Shown: positions 26,717 to 34,236, counted from the stretch's first letter. The stretch: 64,000 bases of DNA from Qipengyuania sp. YIM B01966 (GCF_016461955.1 NZ_JADMNM010000001.1:429598-493597); one strand, 5' to 3'. A program made the numbers and translations. The notes: generated by a model from the sequence alone, not told the origin.

Positions 26717-26791
26717 GGGCGCGTAGCTCAGTGGTAGAGCACACCCTTCACACGGGTGGGGTCGCAAGTTCAATCCTTGCCGCGCCCACCA
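26717..26791 (+). tRNA. tRNA-Val (anticodon CAC), integration site
   Basis: 75 nt including encoded CCA. Acceptor GGGCGCG pairs with CGCGCCC; D-arm GCTCAGTGGTAGAGC; anticodon stem-loop CACCC TTCACAC GGGTG gives CAC; the T-loop is TTCAATC. From the anticodon stem onward (26742) it is repeated at 29548-29598, the mark of integration by a tyrosine recombinase. The gene itself is intact because the element supplies the same 3' half. Confidence 0.96.
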
Positions 26792-26792
26792 T
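26742..26792 (+). repeat. attL: 51-bp direct repeat inside tRNA-Val
   Basis: Runs from the 5' side of the anticodon stem (CACCCTTCACACGGG) through the CCA and one more base. It is identical to 29548-29598. Flanking bases differ on both sides (A/C before, C/T after), which sets the limits. Confidence 0.92.
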
Positions 26793-26825
26793 CTTTTCAA
26801 TGACTTAAAAGAGATGGGCAGCGTT

Positions 26826-26877
26826 TCCATGAAAAAAACATGAAAAACCTGGGTGGACATCCGCGAACATCGGCGGG
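26826..26877 (+). repeat. Near-terminal 52-bp direct repeat, left copy
   Basis: Matches 29435-29486 at 48 of 52 positions (differences at 26849, 26860, 26862 and 26873). It begins 34 bases inside attL. The core contains two CATGAAAAA units and GGGTGGACA. The position near both ends of the element suggests arm-type sites for integrase or excisionase; this is inferred. Confidence 0.75.
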
Positions 26878-27004
26878 GACCTCGGCGCGATGAGTCTTCA
26901 AGCAATCGCCAACTCGATCGACCTGCATAGCCGCAGCGAACCAGAGGGTTACCGCATTTTCACGATTGGCTGACAAACATGCCCCGTCAAACTCGAGAGA
27001 AAGC

Positions 27005-27142
27005 ATGTCAGCCCATCAACCAGTCCTTCCGGCCAAGGCCATTGAGCTCGTTAAGTCCAGAAATCTCGAAAAAGCTGATGATTTGCTAGCCGATTTCGCT
27101 GCGGCCGGTCTGATCAAACCTATGCTCTCGTGCGAGAAATAA
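27005..27142 (+). CDS. Possible 45-residue protein of the element
   Basis: ATG 27005 to TAA 27142 encodes MSAHQPVLPAKAIELVKSRN, then LEKADDLLADFAAAGLIKPM and LSCEK. It reads like a small amphipathic helical protein and has GAGAGAAAG before the start. A perfect 6-bp hairpin follows directly after the stop. I recognise no family. It may be a small regulatory or recombination-directionality factor, or chance. Confidence 0.35.
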   Translation: MSAHQPVLPAKAIELVKSRNLEKADDLLADFAAAGLIKPMLSCEK

Positions 27143-27158
27143 GACCCCGCTGGGGGTC
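27143..27158 (+). terminator. Hairpin directly after the 45-residue ORF
   Basis: GACCCC-GCTG-GGGGTC, a perfect 6-bp stem with a four-base loop starting on the first base after the TAA. No T-tract follows, so termination is uncertain. Confidence 0.35.
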
Positions 27159-27410
27159 CGAGCAAGGTAGTGCGCGATGCTCAGATTCCGACCCAAGATT
27201 GGGAAAGGATTGTAGCATCAGAAAAATTCATGCCGCCCTAAACGGTGGAACGGTTCGGCTAGAAGGATCGCCTCTACAGGGGGCTTGCCGTCAGTCCTCA
27301 TAACCGGAATCAGCTTTTCCGAAGCTGCGCTCGTCAAGGTTCTCGATAGGTATTGCGTGGGTTTACCGGCCTGTGCCTCCGAGCAATCTAGCGGCTGCGA
27401 TGCGCACGCT

Positions 27411-27650
27411 ATGACGAAAAGCATCGCTCCATCCATCGAAGTTTCCGAGGCAAAGAAGGAAGACGTGCAACCGATCAGGTCCGGCGATCTTACCGCGTCA
27501 GTCGCTCAGACCGAACAGGCGACTGGGTTGGGTCGGACGACAATCGACAAGCTTATGCGAGATGGCACGCTGGTCAGGAAAAAAGTCGGCAGACGAACTC
27601 TGATCACGGTCGAAAGCATCGAGCGTTTGGTTGGTGCAAAGGTAGCCTGA
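27411..27650 (+). CDS. Excisionase-like helix-turn-helix protein
   Basis: A 79-residue protein from ATG 27411 (MTKSIAPSIEVSEA). The second half is a MerR/excisionase-type winged HTH: TASVAQTEQATGLGRTTIDK, LMRDGTLVRKKVGRRTLITV and ESIERLVG. Such proteins direct integrases toward excision or act as repressors. Association with the integrase in the same element supports a recombination-directionality role. TTG 27285 would give a 121-residue form with an unrecognised lead. Confidence 0.6.
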   Translation: MTKSIAPSIEVSEAKKEDVQPIRSGDLTASVAQTEQATGLGRTTIDKLMRDGTLVRKKVGRRTLITVESIERLVGAKVA

Positions 27651-27725
27651 CAACTAGGTTCAGGACCCATTAAATCGCTTGCGCGGGAGGCAATCGGTTG
27701 ATTCAATGGCAGCATCAAGGAGGAG

Positions 27726-28034
27726 GTGGTGCTGTTGTCAGATCTGTGGTTGTTGAGCGAGGCGCAGATGCGCCGGATCGAGCCCTATTTCCCTCTGTCG
27801 CACGGCATTCCGCGGGTCGATGATCGCCGTATCGTGAGCGGCATCATCTTCGGCATTATTGCGGGCACCTTTTTCGATCTGGCCGGGAGCCTCGCAAATC
27901 GAGCATCCAACCTGCCCATGATCGCTACAATGTTCGTAGTCGCGCTGGCTGCCGCCTGGAAGCTAAAGGGTGCTTGGGTGGTCCCGATGCTTGTCGCTGC
28001 CGGAGCGGCAACTGGGTTTGTTCTGCTTGGCTGA
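27726..28034 (+). pseudogene. IS5-type transposase N-terminus fused to a hydrophobic tail
   Basis: A 102-codon frame. The first ~42 residues (LSDLWLLSEAQMRRIEPYFP, then SHGIPRVDDRRIVSGIIF) match the start of IS5-family (DUF4096) transposases. At about base 27850 this changes to a membrane-type sequence (AGTFFDLAGSLANRASNLPM, MIATMFVVALAAAWKLKGAW, VVPMLVAAGAATGFVLL). The second part looks like the tail of a transporter; a chromate-transporter-like protein is only a guess. The sequence GGTTCAGGACCCATTAAATC from 27657 may be the insertion sequence's left end. No DDE catalytic region remains. Confidence 0.65.
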
Positions 28035-28183
28035 GATAAGGTCAGAATGACCCCAGACAATGTCCGCTTTGAGGAGCTAAGAACTCGGGTGGCTACGTCC
28101 GACATCGGGGCGCAAAGCTGCCGATGCAGGATAGGCATTGGACAGGTGCAAAAAACGGATTCACAGAGGCACAGCAATCCTGC

Positions 28184-28207
28184 AAAACCGCGGATTTCCG
28201 TGGTTTT
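28184..28207 (-). terminator. Hairpin downstream of the integrase gene
   Basis: AAAACC-G-CGG (28184-28193) pairs with CCG-T-GGTTTT (28198-28207) around ATTT, with one mismatch. On the minus strand it lies 84 bases past the integrase stop and the stem ends in four T residues. It fits an intrinsic terminator for the integrase. Confidence 0.5.
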
Positions 28208-28227
28208 GGGTGAGAGCTATTCTGGTC

Positions 28228-28249
28228 TCGAATCCTCTCTCCCAGTCCA
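28228..28249 (+). other. Sequence resembling a tRNA 3' end (possible old attachment site)
   Basis: TCGAATCC (T-loop and start of the T-stem) is followed by TCTCTCCCAGTCCA, resembling the end of a tRNA (an ancestral CCCAGCCA with an extra T). It lies just beyond the integrase terminator. No tRNA body is present. It may be the scar of an earlier attachment site. Confidence 0.3.
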
Positions 28250-28290
28250 ATGTACTGATGCTATCTGGATTCTTGTCGGCTGGCCTCATG

Positions 28291-29439
28291 CTAGAGGAAT
28301 AAGGTCGCCAGCGCGTCTTCGGCATCGTCGCGCACAAGATGGCCATAGTGCTTCTCGATCATCGCGACACTTGTTCCTGACAATTGGGCAACTGTCAGGA
28401 TCGGCAAGCGCACGCGCACAAGATCCGTGATTACGCTATGGCGTAATGTGTAAGCGGACACGGCATCCGGCAAGTTGGCTTCCCTTACAGCATCCTTGAT
28501 TGGGTGCTTCCAAGTATCCTTGTTCCAGGCGTCGCCCGACGGCCGAGCAAAGACCGGCGCCGTTGGTAATTTGCCCTTCGCCTGAGCGGCAAGGAAACTG
28601 GCAATCACTTGTGGTAACGAAATCTGCCGCGGGCTGCCGTTCTTGTCCTTGCCAATTGTTAGTGTCCGGGTGCGCTTGTTAAAGTCACGCGCGACCAGGC
28701 CTGCAAGCGAGCCGGGACGCAATGGCAGGAGACATAGCGCCATTAGGAACGGCCGCACTTCCGCGCAGGCGGTATCGATCAGTCTCTTGCGCTCAGCCTT
28801 GTCCAAATAAAGTTCTCGGCGCTTGTCGGCACCCTTGGGGGGCTTAAGGGCCTCCTGCCATGCTGCATCGGTATTGGGGGAGCCGACCGTGAGTACACGC
28901 CCCAGCGCCGCGCGCAATGGCACCATGTCGCGGTTCACCGTCGATCTCGCTCGTTCCTTCCAGCGCTTCTCACCTTCCTTGGTCCGGGTCAACAAGGCGG
29001 GCGCCTTTTCCAGCCGCTTGCGCCAGCTGCGCAAGTGGTGCCGCCGAAGCTTGTCGAGCTTCACCTTGGCGATGGGATCATCGTAGACATGTCTTCGGAA
29101 CACACCTTCAGCGATGGAATTGGGCCTCTCCTCCAGATAGGCGAGACAGGCATCCTTCACCGTCACCATATCGCGGGCGAGTTCGCCGCCGGACTCCACA
29201 GTTGCCGCCCACGCCTCAGCGTCGTTCTTGGCCTGCTTGAAGACGTCATGACCGGTAAGCGTGCCGTAATCGCCGAGCCGCTTGCGCTGGTTGCGATTGC
29301 GGTCCGCGTCGTAAAATCTAGCAAACCACGTGCCGCCGTCGGTCTTCTTCGATGGCCTATAGCCAAGGTAGACCCCTTGGCGTAGACGATGCCAATGCGG
29401 CTCAAATCTGGTATCCGGAATCGCTATCCTAAAATCCAT
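28291..29439 (-). CDS. int: Site-specific tyrosine recombinase (integrase)
   Basis: Catalyses integration and excision at the tRNA-Val site. The 382 residues have a SAM-like core-binding domain (about 90-190) and a catalytic domain: Arg241 (LLPLRPGSLAG), a lysine in TLTIGKDKNG, YTLRHSVITDL with Arg333 and His334 (the usual first His of HxxR is Tyr330), and the nucleophile Tyr365 (MIEKHYGHLV). The frame is complete. ATG 29439 lies inside the right 52-bp repeat and has no visible ribosome site, so translation may be weak or leaderless. Confidence 0.92.
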   Translation of the reverse strand: MDFRIAIPDTRFEPHWHRLRQGVYLGYRPSKKTDGGTWFARFYDADRNRNQRKRLGDYGTLTGHDVFKQAKNDAEAWAATVESGGELARDMVTVKDACLAYLEERPNSIAEGVFRRHVYDDPIAKVKLDKLRRHHLRSWRKRLEKAPALLTRTKEGEKRWKERARSTVNRDMVPLRAALGRVLTVGSPNTDAAWQEALKPPKGADKRRELYLDKAERKRLIDTACAEVRPFLMALCLLPLRPGSLAGLVARDFNKRTRTLTIGKDKNGSPRQISLPQVIASFLAAQAKGKLPTAPVFARPSGDAWNKDTWKHPIKDAVREANLPDAVSAYTLRHSVITDLVRVRLPILTVAQLSGTSVAMIEKHYGHLVRDDAEDALATLFL

Positions 29440-29486
29440 GAAAAAAACATGAAAAACTTGGGTGGACAGCAGCGAACATCGACGGG
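29435..29486 (+). repeat. Near-terminal 52-bp direct repeat, right copy
   Basis: The partner of 26826-26877, same orientation, 61 bases before attR. It contains the integrase start codon (29437-29439, minus strand) and the upstream T-rich leader, so a protein bound here would affect both recombination and integrase expression. Confidence 0.75.
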
Positions 29487-29547
29487 CGCTATCCGCTGTT
29501 TTTACTAGATTTTCTCATTTCGAAAAACCGCAGATTTGCGTTATTCC

Positions 29548-29598
29548 CACCCTTCACACGGGTGGGGTCGCAAGTTCAATCCTTGCCGCGCCCACCAT
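29548..29598 (+). repeat. attR: 51-bp copy of the tRNA-Val 3' half
   Basis: Identical to 26742-26792. Only the anticodon stem through the CCA is present, with no tRNA 5' half before it, so this copy is not a working tRNA gene. Confidence 0.92.
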
Positions 29599-29612
29599 TT
29601 CAGACATCAAAG

Positions 29613-29637
29613 CGGGGCGACCCTTTGGGCCGCCCCG
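29613..29637. terminator. Strong hairpin beyond attR
   Basis: CGGGGCG-a-CCC (29613-29623), loop TTT, GGG-c-CGCCCCG (29627-29637). It sits just past attR and just past the stop of the minus-strand small gene. It may end that gene and may be the original terminator of tRNA-Val, now separated from it by the element. The T-tracts are short on both strands. Confidence 0.55.
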
Positions 29638-29643
29638 GTTTGC

Positions 29644-29895
29644 TCATTCCGCGGGCTTGATGACGGGTGCCCGGCCGCTCACGCCAGCTTGACCAGCGCC
29701 TTCGCGCTCTTTCTGGTCGAAGAAACGCTTGGCGACATAGCCGCCCGCCCCGAGCGCTATCATCGCCGGGAGGCTCATGCGGCGGAGCATGGTTGTTGCT
29801 ACGACACCCAAGGCCGCGCCGGCGGGGCCGCCGACAGTGTGAGTCTGACGGGCGATCTTGTCGCCGACATAGGCACCGATAATCTTACCAATCAC
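29644..29895 (-). CDS. Small glycine-zipper membrane protein, unknown
   Basis: An 83-residue protein (VIGKIIGAYVGDKIARQTHT, then GGPAGAALGVVATTMLRRMS, LPAMIALGAGGYVAKRFFDQ). The spaced glycines and two hydrophobic stretches suggest a membrane-associated helical protein. GTG 29895 has AAGGAG at good spacing and overlaps the sulfotransferase stop (GTGA), indicating translational coupling. Function unknown. Confidence 0.65.
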   Translation of the reverse strand: MIGKIIGAYVGDKIARQTHTVGGPAGAALGVVATTMLRRMSLPAMIALGAGGYVAKRFFDQKEREGAGQAGVSGRAPVIKPAE

Positions 29896-31244
29896 GTGTA
29901 ATCTCCTTCGGGACGACAACACGCGGTGGCCAGGCATGTTCCGGCGTGGCGCGGCGAACAGGCGGCAGCGTGCGCCCCGCCTTCCTCGGGAACGCCGAAT
30001 TCGTCTGCATAGTCACCCAGACGCGCGCGCACGGCCTCACGCGAGAGGCCGAACTGACCGAGATTGTAACTGTGCGGACGCGACTTCAGCGCGCGCGAAC
30101 GATCAATATAGGCCTCCATCCCGGCTACGGCGGGTCCGATGTCGAGTTCGAGGAAACGATAGACCCGGTTCATCGTCCCGCGCCAGTCGCGCTCCATATC
30201 CTCGTACTGGACATCGATTTGGCGGTGTGCGGGGACAGCCTGACGAGCGGCACGCATCCGGTCAATCTGAAGGCCCGTCTTGCGCAGCCATTCCGCGCCG
30301 ATCTGCGCGGGATCGACATGGTTCGAGTAAATGATCGTCTGGTTCCAGGCGAGCGATGCGGCGCTGCCGACGATGGCGGTTGGCGCGCGGTGCGTGAAAA
30401 TCAGACGGGCATCTGGGAACACGGCGAGCAGCGCCGGCAGGTCGAGCATATGTTGCGGCGTCTTCAATATCCATGGCCTTATCGACGACACCTGCTGCGA
30501 CCAGCCGATCAGCCGCAGCAGATCTGCGAGATAGGCATAGGCGGGCGTTGCATCGGCCGCTTCGCACCAGCGCGCATAGGCAGGGATCTGCCACTGCGCC
30601 TCGTGCTTCATCCCGTACATACTCGCCACCAGCAGGCCGAGCTCTTCTTCCGGTTCGTACGGGCCGGTCGGGTGGATCGACAGCGTGCGCGGATTTGCAA
30701 GGCGCGCGACCTGCATGATCCGCGCTGCCAGTACCGGGCGAAAATCGGCCTTGCGCCCGGCGAGAACCTCTTCGAAATCGGGGCGCGGCACCGGGCTTAT
30801 TGTCTCGAAACTGCGCAGATGGCTGAACCGCCTGTCGGCCGCGAGCAACCGGTGCATCCGCGTGGTGCCCGAGCGCATCGGGCCGACAATGACCACCGGC
30901 CGCTTGAGCGGACGAGCGAGGATCTCGGGATGGCGGGCAAACCATTGCTGCGCCCACAGCCGGTCCACCAGCACCTTGCGAAACTGCTGAATGGCGGCAA
31001 ATTCGCCCGCAGCGTTCAGCCGCGCCTCGTGCCGGACGGCATCGAGCAGCACCTCGAACGGGCCGGTGAACCAAGCGTCGCCGAAATCGTCGAGGCCGGC
31101 GACGCGCGCCGCATCGGCCATCAGCGCCTCGCGTTCCAGCACCGGCGAGCGCATCAGCCCGGTCGCGCGGCCCGCGCGCAGGCCGGCATCCAGCAGCGAG
31201 ATAAACGGGGTTCGCCGCGGGGGTTGGCTTTCGCTGCTCTGCAT
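29892..31244 (-). CDS. PAPS-dependent sulfotransferase family protein
   Basis: A 450-residue protein with the 5'-phosphosulfate-binding loop VIVGPMRSGTTRMHRLL (about 118-134) and a later PRPDFEEV/FTHRAPTAIVGSAASLA region matching the 3'-phosphate-binding strand of the sulfotransferase_3-like family. The acceptor is unknown. The last ~25 residues (AAACSPRHAGTCLATACCRP) are Cys-rich, unlike the rest, and may be a recent stop-loss extension. ATG 31244 fits the family; longer frames upstream run antisense to serS. It is divergent from serS. Confidence 0.8.
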   Translation of the reverse strand: MQSSESQPPRRTPFISLLDAGLRAGRATGLMRSPVLEREALMADAARVAGLDDFGDAWFTGPFEVLLDAVRHEARLNAAGEFAAIQQFRKVLVDRLWAQQWFARHPEILARPLKRPVVIVGPMRSGTTRMHRLLAADRRFSHLRSFETISPVPRPDFEEVLAGRKADFRPVLAARIMQVARLANPRTLSIHPTGPYEPEEELGLLVASMYGMKHEAQWQIPAYARWCEAADATPAYAYLADLLRLIGWSQQVSSIRPWILKTPQHMLDLPALLAVFPDARLIFTHRAPTAIVGSAASLAWNQTIIYSNHVDPAQIGAEWLRKTGLQIDRMRAARQAVPAHRQIDVQYEDMERDWRGTMNRVYRFLELDIGPAVAGMEAYIDRSRALKSRPHSYNLGQFGLSREAVRARLGDYADEFGVPEEGGAHAAACSPRHAGTCLATACCRPEGDYT

Positions 31245-31362
31245 TGCCCCCCCGTGCTGGCCCGTCCCCGCGCGATAACCACCGCACGGGCGCGATTCAA
31301 TCGTCTGCTTGGTGGCTGTTCCATACTGGACAAGGAATGAACCTGGCCCGATAGCGCCGCCC

Positions 31363-32643
31363 ATGCACGATATTCGAGCCATCAGGAACGATCCGGCAGC
31401 GTTCGATGCAGGGCTCGCGCGGCGGGGTCTGCCACCACAGGCAGCGGCACTGATCGCGCTCGACGAGCGGCGCAGAGCTGCGGCAACCGAGGCGCAAGAG
31501 GCACAGAACCGGCGCAATGCGGCGTCAAAGGCGATCGGCCAGGCGATGGCCAGCGGCGCAGCGGACGAAGCCGAAGCGCTCAAGACCGAAGTTGCCGCGA
31601 TCAAGCAACAACTCCCCGAGCTTGAGGCGGAAGAGCGCGACGCCGGCGCGGCGCTCGACGCGGCGCTGGCGGTCGTTCCCAACCTGCCCGCCGATGACGT
31701 TCCCGAAGGCGCGGACGAGCAGGCCAATCGCGAGATCGCCCGCTGGGGCACACCGCGCCAGTTCGATTTCACGCCGCAGGAACACGCCGACCTCGGCCCG
31801 GCGCTGGGGATGGATTTCGAAACCGGGGCGGCATTGTCCGGCGCGCGCTTCACCTTCCTGCGCGGCCCGATTGCGCGCCTTCACCGCGCGCTCGGCCAGT
31901 TCATGCTTGACCGGCATATTGACGCCAATGGCTATACCGAGTGCAACCCGCCCGTGCTGGTCAATGACGGGGCGATGTATGGCACCGACAAGCTACCCAA
32001 ATTCGCCGAGGATTCGTTTCGCACGACCGATGGCCGCTGGCTGATCCCGACCTCCGAGGTCAGCCTGACGGCATCGGTCGCCGGCCAGATCCTGCCCGAG
32101 CTCGCCCAGCCGATGCGCCTGACTGCGCATACGCTGTGCTTCCGCAGCGAGGCGGGCGCGGCGGGGCGCGATACGCGCGGGTTCATCCGCCAGCATCAGT
32201 TCGAAAAGGTCGAACTGGTCAGCATCTGCCGCCCGGAAGACAGCGAGGCGGAGCACCAGCGGATGCTCGCCTGCGCCCAAGGCGTGCTGGAAGCGCTCGA
32301 CCTGCCCTATCGCACGATGCTGCTGTGCACCGGCGACATGGGCTTCGGCGCGCGCAAGACCTACGATCTCGAGGTCTGGCTGCCCGGCCAGGATGCCTGG
32401 CGCGAGATCTCCTCCTGCTCCAACACTGGCGATTTTCAGGCGCGGCGGATGAACACCCGCTACCGCCCGGCGGGCGAGAAGGGCACCGCCTTTGTCCACA
32501 CGCTCAACGGCTCGGGCCTCGCAGTCGGGCGCACGCTGGTGGCGGTGATGGAAAATTATCAGCAGGCCGATGGCAGCATCTCGGTGCCGCCTGCCCTCGC
32601 CCCTTATATGGGCGGCGTCACACGGCTGGAGCCGGCCGGCTGA
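31363..32643 (+). CDS. serS: Seryl-tRNA synthetase
   Basis: Class II synthetase that charges tRNA-Ser. The 426 residues have the N-terminal coiled-coil arm (about 28-105, rich in Ala/Glu/Arg), then motif 2 ([27 protein letters not shown]) and motif 3 ([19 protein letters not shown]). ATG 31363 gives the family start [11 protein letters not shown]. The stop overlaps surE by one base (TGATG), a common alphaproteobacterial arrangement. Confidence 0.96.
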   Translation: MHDIRAIRNDPAAFDAGLARRGLPPQAAALIALDERRRAAATEAQEAQNRRNAASKAIGQAMASGAADEAEALKTEVAAIKQQLPELEAEERDAGAALDAALAVVPNLPADDVPEGADEQANREIARWGTPRQFDFTPQEHADLGPALGMDFETGAALSGARFTFLRGPIARLHRALGQFMLDRHIDANGYTECNPPVLVNDGAMYGTDKLPKFAEDSFRTTDGRWLIPTSEVSLTASVAGQILPELAQPMRLTAHTLCFRSEAGAAGRDTRGFIRQHQFEKVELVSICRPEDSEAEHQRMLACAQGVLEALDLPYRTMLLCTGDMGFGARKTYDLEVWLPGQDAWREISSCSNTGDFQARRMNTRYRPAGEKGTAFVHTLNGSGLAVGRTLVAVMENYQQADGSISVPPALAPYMGGVTRLEPAG

Positions 32644-33413
32644 TGCGCATCCTGATCACCAATGACGACGGCATTTACGCCCCCGGCCTCGAAGTGCTGG
32701 AGTCAATCGCCCGCCAGTTCACCGACGATATCTGGGTCTGCGCGCCAAGCGAAGAGCAGTCGGGCATGGGCCATGCGCTCACCCTGACCCGGCCGATCCG
32801 CATGAAGCGCCACGATGACCGGCGCTTTTCGGTCAGCGGCACGCCGACCGACGCGGTCACGCTGGGTCTGCGCAAGGCGCTCGATACGGCGCCCGACGTG
32901 ATCCTGTCGGGCGTCAATCGCGGGGCCAATCTGGCCGACGACATTACCTATTCGGGCACCGTCTCGGCCGCGATCGAGGGCGCGCTGGCCGGGGTCCGTT
33001 CGATCGCGCTGAGCCAGGTGATGCCGCATGAAGGGCGCGGCGGGGGCAATCACGAGATTTTCTCCGCAGCGCGCGGCTGGGGTGCCAAGGTGCTCGCCCC
33101 GCTGCTCGATACGCCGCTGGCCCGGCGCACGCTGGTCAATGTGAACTTCCCGCCGGTGCCAGCCGACGCGGTCAAGGGCATCCGCGCCGTGCGCCAGGGC
33201 TTTCACGACTATGCGCGTGGCTCGGTGGTCGAAGGGCGTGACCCGCGCGGCCAGACCTATTACTGGTTCGGGCTGGAAGCGATCGAGCACACGCTCGATC
33301 ACGGCACCGATCTGGAGGCGATCGATGAAGGCTATGTCGCGGTGACGCCCTTGCAGCTCGACCTCACGCACCATTCCTCGCTCGGCAATCTGGCCGACCG
33401 GTTCGGCGCATGA
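32643..33413 (+). CDS. surE: 5'/3'-nucleotidase SurE
   Basis: Metal-dependent nucleotidase/exopolyphosphatase. The 256 residues start [15 protein letters not shown] (metal-binding Asp9-Asp10), with APSEEQSGMGHALT, VSGTPTDAV and LSGVNRGANLADDITYSGTV all conserved. It starts on the serS stop and its own stop overlaps the next start by four bases, so three genes are coupled. Confidence 0.95.
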   Translation: MRILITNDDGIYAPGLEVLESIARQFTDDIWVCAPSEEQSGMGHALTLTRPIRMKRHDDRRFSVSGTPTDAVTLGLRKALDTAPDVILSGVNRGANLADDITYSGTVSAAIEGALAGVRSIALSQVMPHEGRGGGNHEIFSAARGWGAKVLAPLLDTPLARRTLVNVNFPPVPADAVKGIRAVRQGFHDYARGSVVEGRDPRGQTYYWFGLEAIEHTLDHGTDLEAIDEGYVAVTPLQLDLTHHSSLGNLADRFGA

Positions 33414-34225
33414 TCCGCGCTGCCGTGATCGCGCCTCTGGCGCTGCTGGTGATGGCCGCAGCCGGCGATCCGGCGAGGGAGAGCAGCCATGTCGTGGCCG
33501 AGGGCGAAACGCTGGGCGGCATTGCCAACCGGGCGGGCGTTCCGGCCGCAGCGATTGCCGCCGCCAACGGCCTTGTCGAACCTTATGATGTTCGCGCGGG
33601 GCAGCGGCTGCTCATTCCGCGCCAGCGGGCGCACCGCGTGCGCGCGGGGGAAACGCTGCTCGGCATCGCGCACCGCAACGGCGTAACGCTGAGCCAACTG
33701 GCAATCGCCAACAACCTTGTCGAACCATACCGCTTGCGACCGGGGCAGACGTTGATCATCCCGGCGGTCCTGCCTGCGTCCGCCCGTGCTGCCGCCGCAG
33801 TCGCCGCCGCAGCAGCCGTTGCCGATGCCCCGGCGGCCCCGCATCGGCCGTATTTTCGCCGGCCCCATGATGGGACGGTGCGCCTCGGCTATACAAGCCG
33901 GGCCGATGGCGGCGGCCATGACGGGGTCGATTACGCAGTTCATACCGGCGACATGGTTCGCGCGGCAGCCGGCGGCACGGTGGTCTCGGCGGGCGCGGTG
34001 CCGGGCCGCTATGGCCGGGTGGTGGCAATCGATCACGGTCAGGGCTGGACGAGCTTTTACGGACATCTGGCGCGCGTTACCGTCAGCCAGGGCGAAATCG
34101 TCCGTGCGGGCGAGCGGATCGGGTTGGCCGGGCAGGCGGGCGAGGCTGAGCGGCCGCAGCTGCACTTCGAAATCCGCCGCAACCAGCAGCCGGTTGACCC
34201 CGCACCGTTGCTGGGGCGGCGCTAA
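33410..34225 (+). CDS. LysM and M23 peptidase-domain protein (NlpD-like)
   Basis: A 271-residue exported envelope protein. After a signal-like N-terminus (MIRAAVIAPLALLVMAAAG), two LysM repeats bind peptidoglycan (HVVAEGETLGGIANRAGV; HRVRAGETLLGIAHRNGV). An Ala-rich linker leads to an M23 domain with GHDGVDYAVHTGD, then HGQGWTSFYGHLAR and LHFEIR. All M23 zinc motifs look intact, so it may be an active endopeptidase, not only an amidase activator. The surE-nlpD neighbourhood is conserved. Confidence 0.9.
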   Translation: MIRAAVIAPLALLVMAAAGDPARESSHVVAEGETLGGIANRAGVPAAAIAAANGLVEPYDVRAGQRLLIPRQRAHRVRAGETLLGIAHRNGVTLSQLAIANNLVEPYRLRPGQTLIIPAVLPASARAAAAVAAAAAVADAPAAPHRPYFRRPHDGTVRLGYTSRADGGGHDGVDYAVHTGDMVRAAAGGTVVSAGAVPGRYGRVVAIDHGQGWTSFYGHLARVTVSQGEIVRAGERIGLAGQAGEAERPQLHFEIRRNQQPVDPAPLLGRR

Positions 34226-34236
34226 CGGCAAGGGCG

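Larger units (their letters stand above)
26793..27410. other. Element left arm: mostly non-coding
   Basis: This stretch holds the left 52-bp repeat, a possible 45-residue ORF (27005-27142) and a hairpin (27143-27158). Between 27159 and 27410 I see no convincing gene. An open frame from TTG 27285 leads into the HTH gene but its first 42 codons show no recognisable domain, and a minus-strand frame at 27218-27436 has no clear ribosome site. Confidence 0.5.
26742..29598. mobile_element. Small integrated element at tRNA-Val(CAC)
   Basis: About 2.86 kb between two identical 51-bp copies of the tRNA-Val 3' half. Contents in order: attL within the tRNA, a 52-bp near-terminal repeat, a possible 45-residue ORF, an excisionase-like HTH gene, a transposase remnant, a tRNA-3'-end-like sequence, the integrase gene on the minus strand, the second 52-bp repeat, and attR. 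Base composition is clearly less GC-rich than the flanks, supporting transfer. No replication, conjugation or phage structural genes are present, so it is either a decayed island or a minimal element. Confidence 0.85.

Noticed and set aside
26519-26905. Minus-strand frame crossing tRNA-Val with the sequence WARQGLNLRPHPCEGCALPL
   Set aside because: Classic artefact of translating the complement of a tRNA 3' half; not a gene.
27218-27436. Minus-strand 72-codon frame (MLFVIACASQPLDCSEAQAG) overlapping the HTH gene's lead
   Set aside because: Amino-acid composition is not absurd, but there is no clear ribosome site, no recognised family, and it conflicts with the plus-strand HTH reading.
28047-28430. 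Plus-strand 127-codon frame between the transposase remnant and the integrase
   Set aside because: Runs through the hairpin, the tRNA-like scrap and antisense integrase sequence; no domain seen.
26742-29598. Repeats in the element as a CRISPR array
   Set aside because: Only two copies of each repeat, kilobases apart; no regular spacers and no cas genes.
31245-31853. N-terminal extension of the sulfotransferase frame
   Set aside because: It is antisense to serS and low-complexity; ATG 31244 matches the family start.
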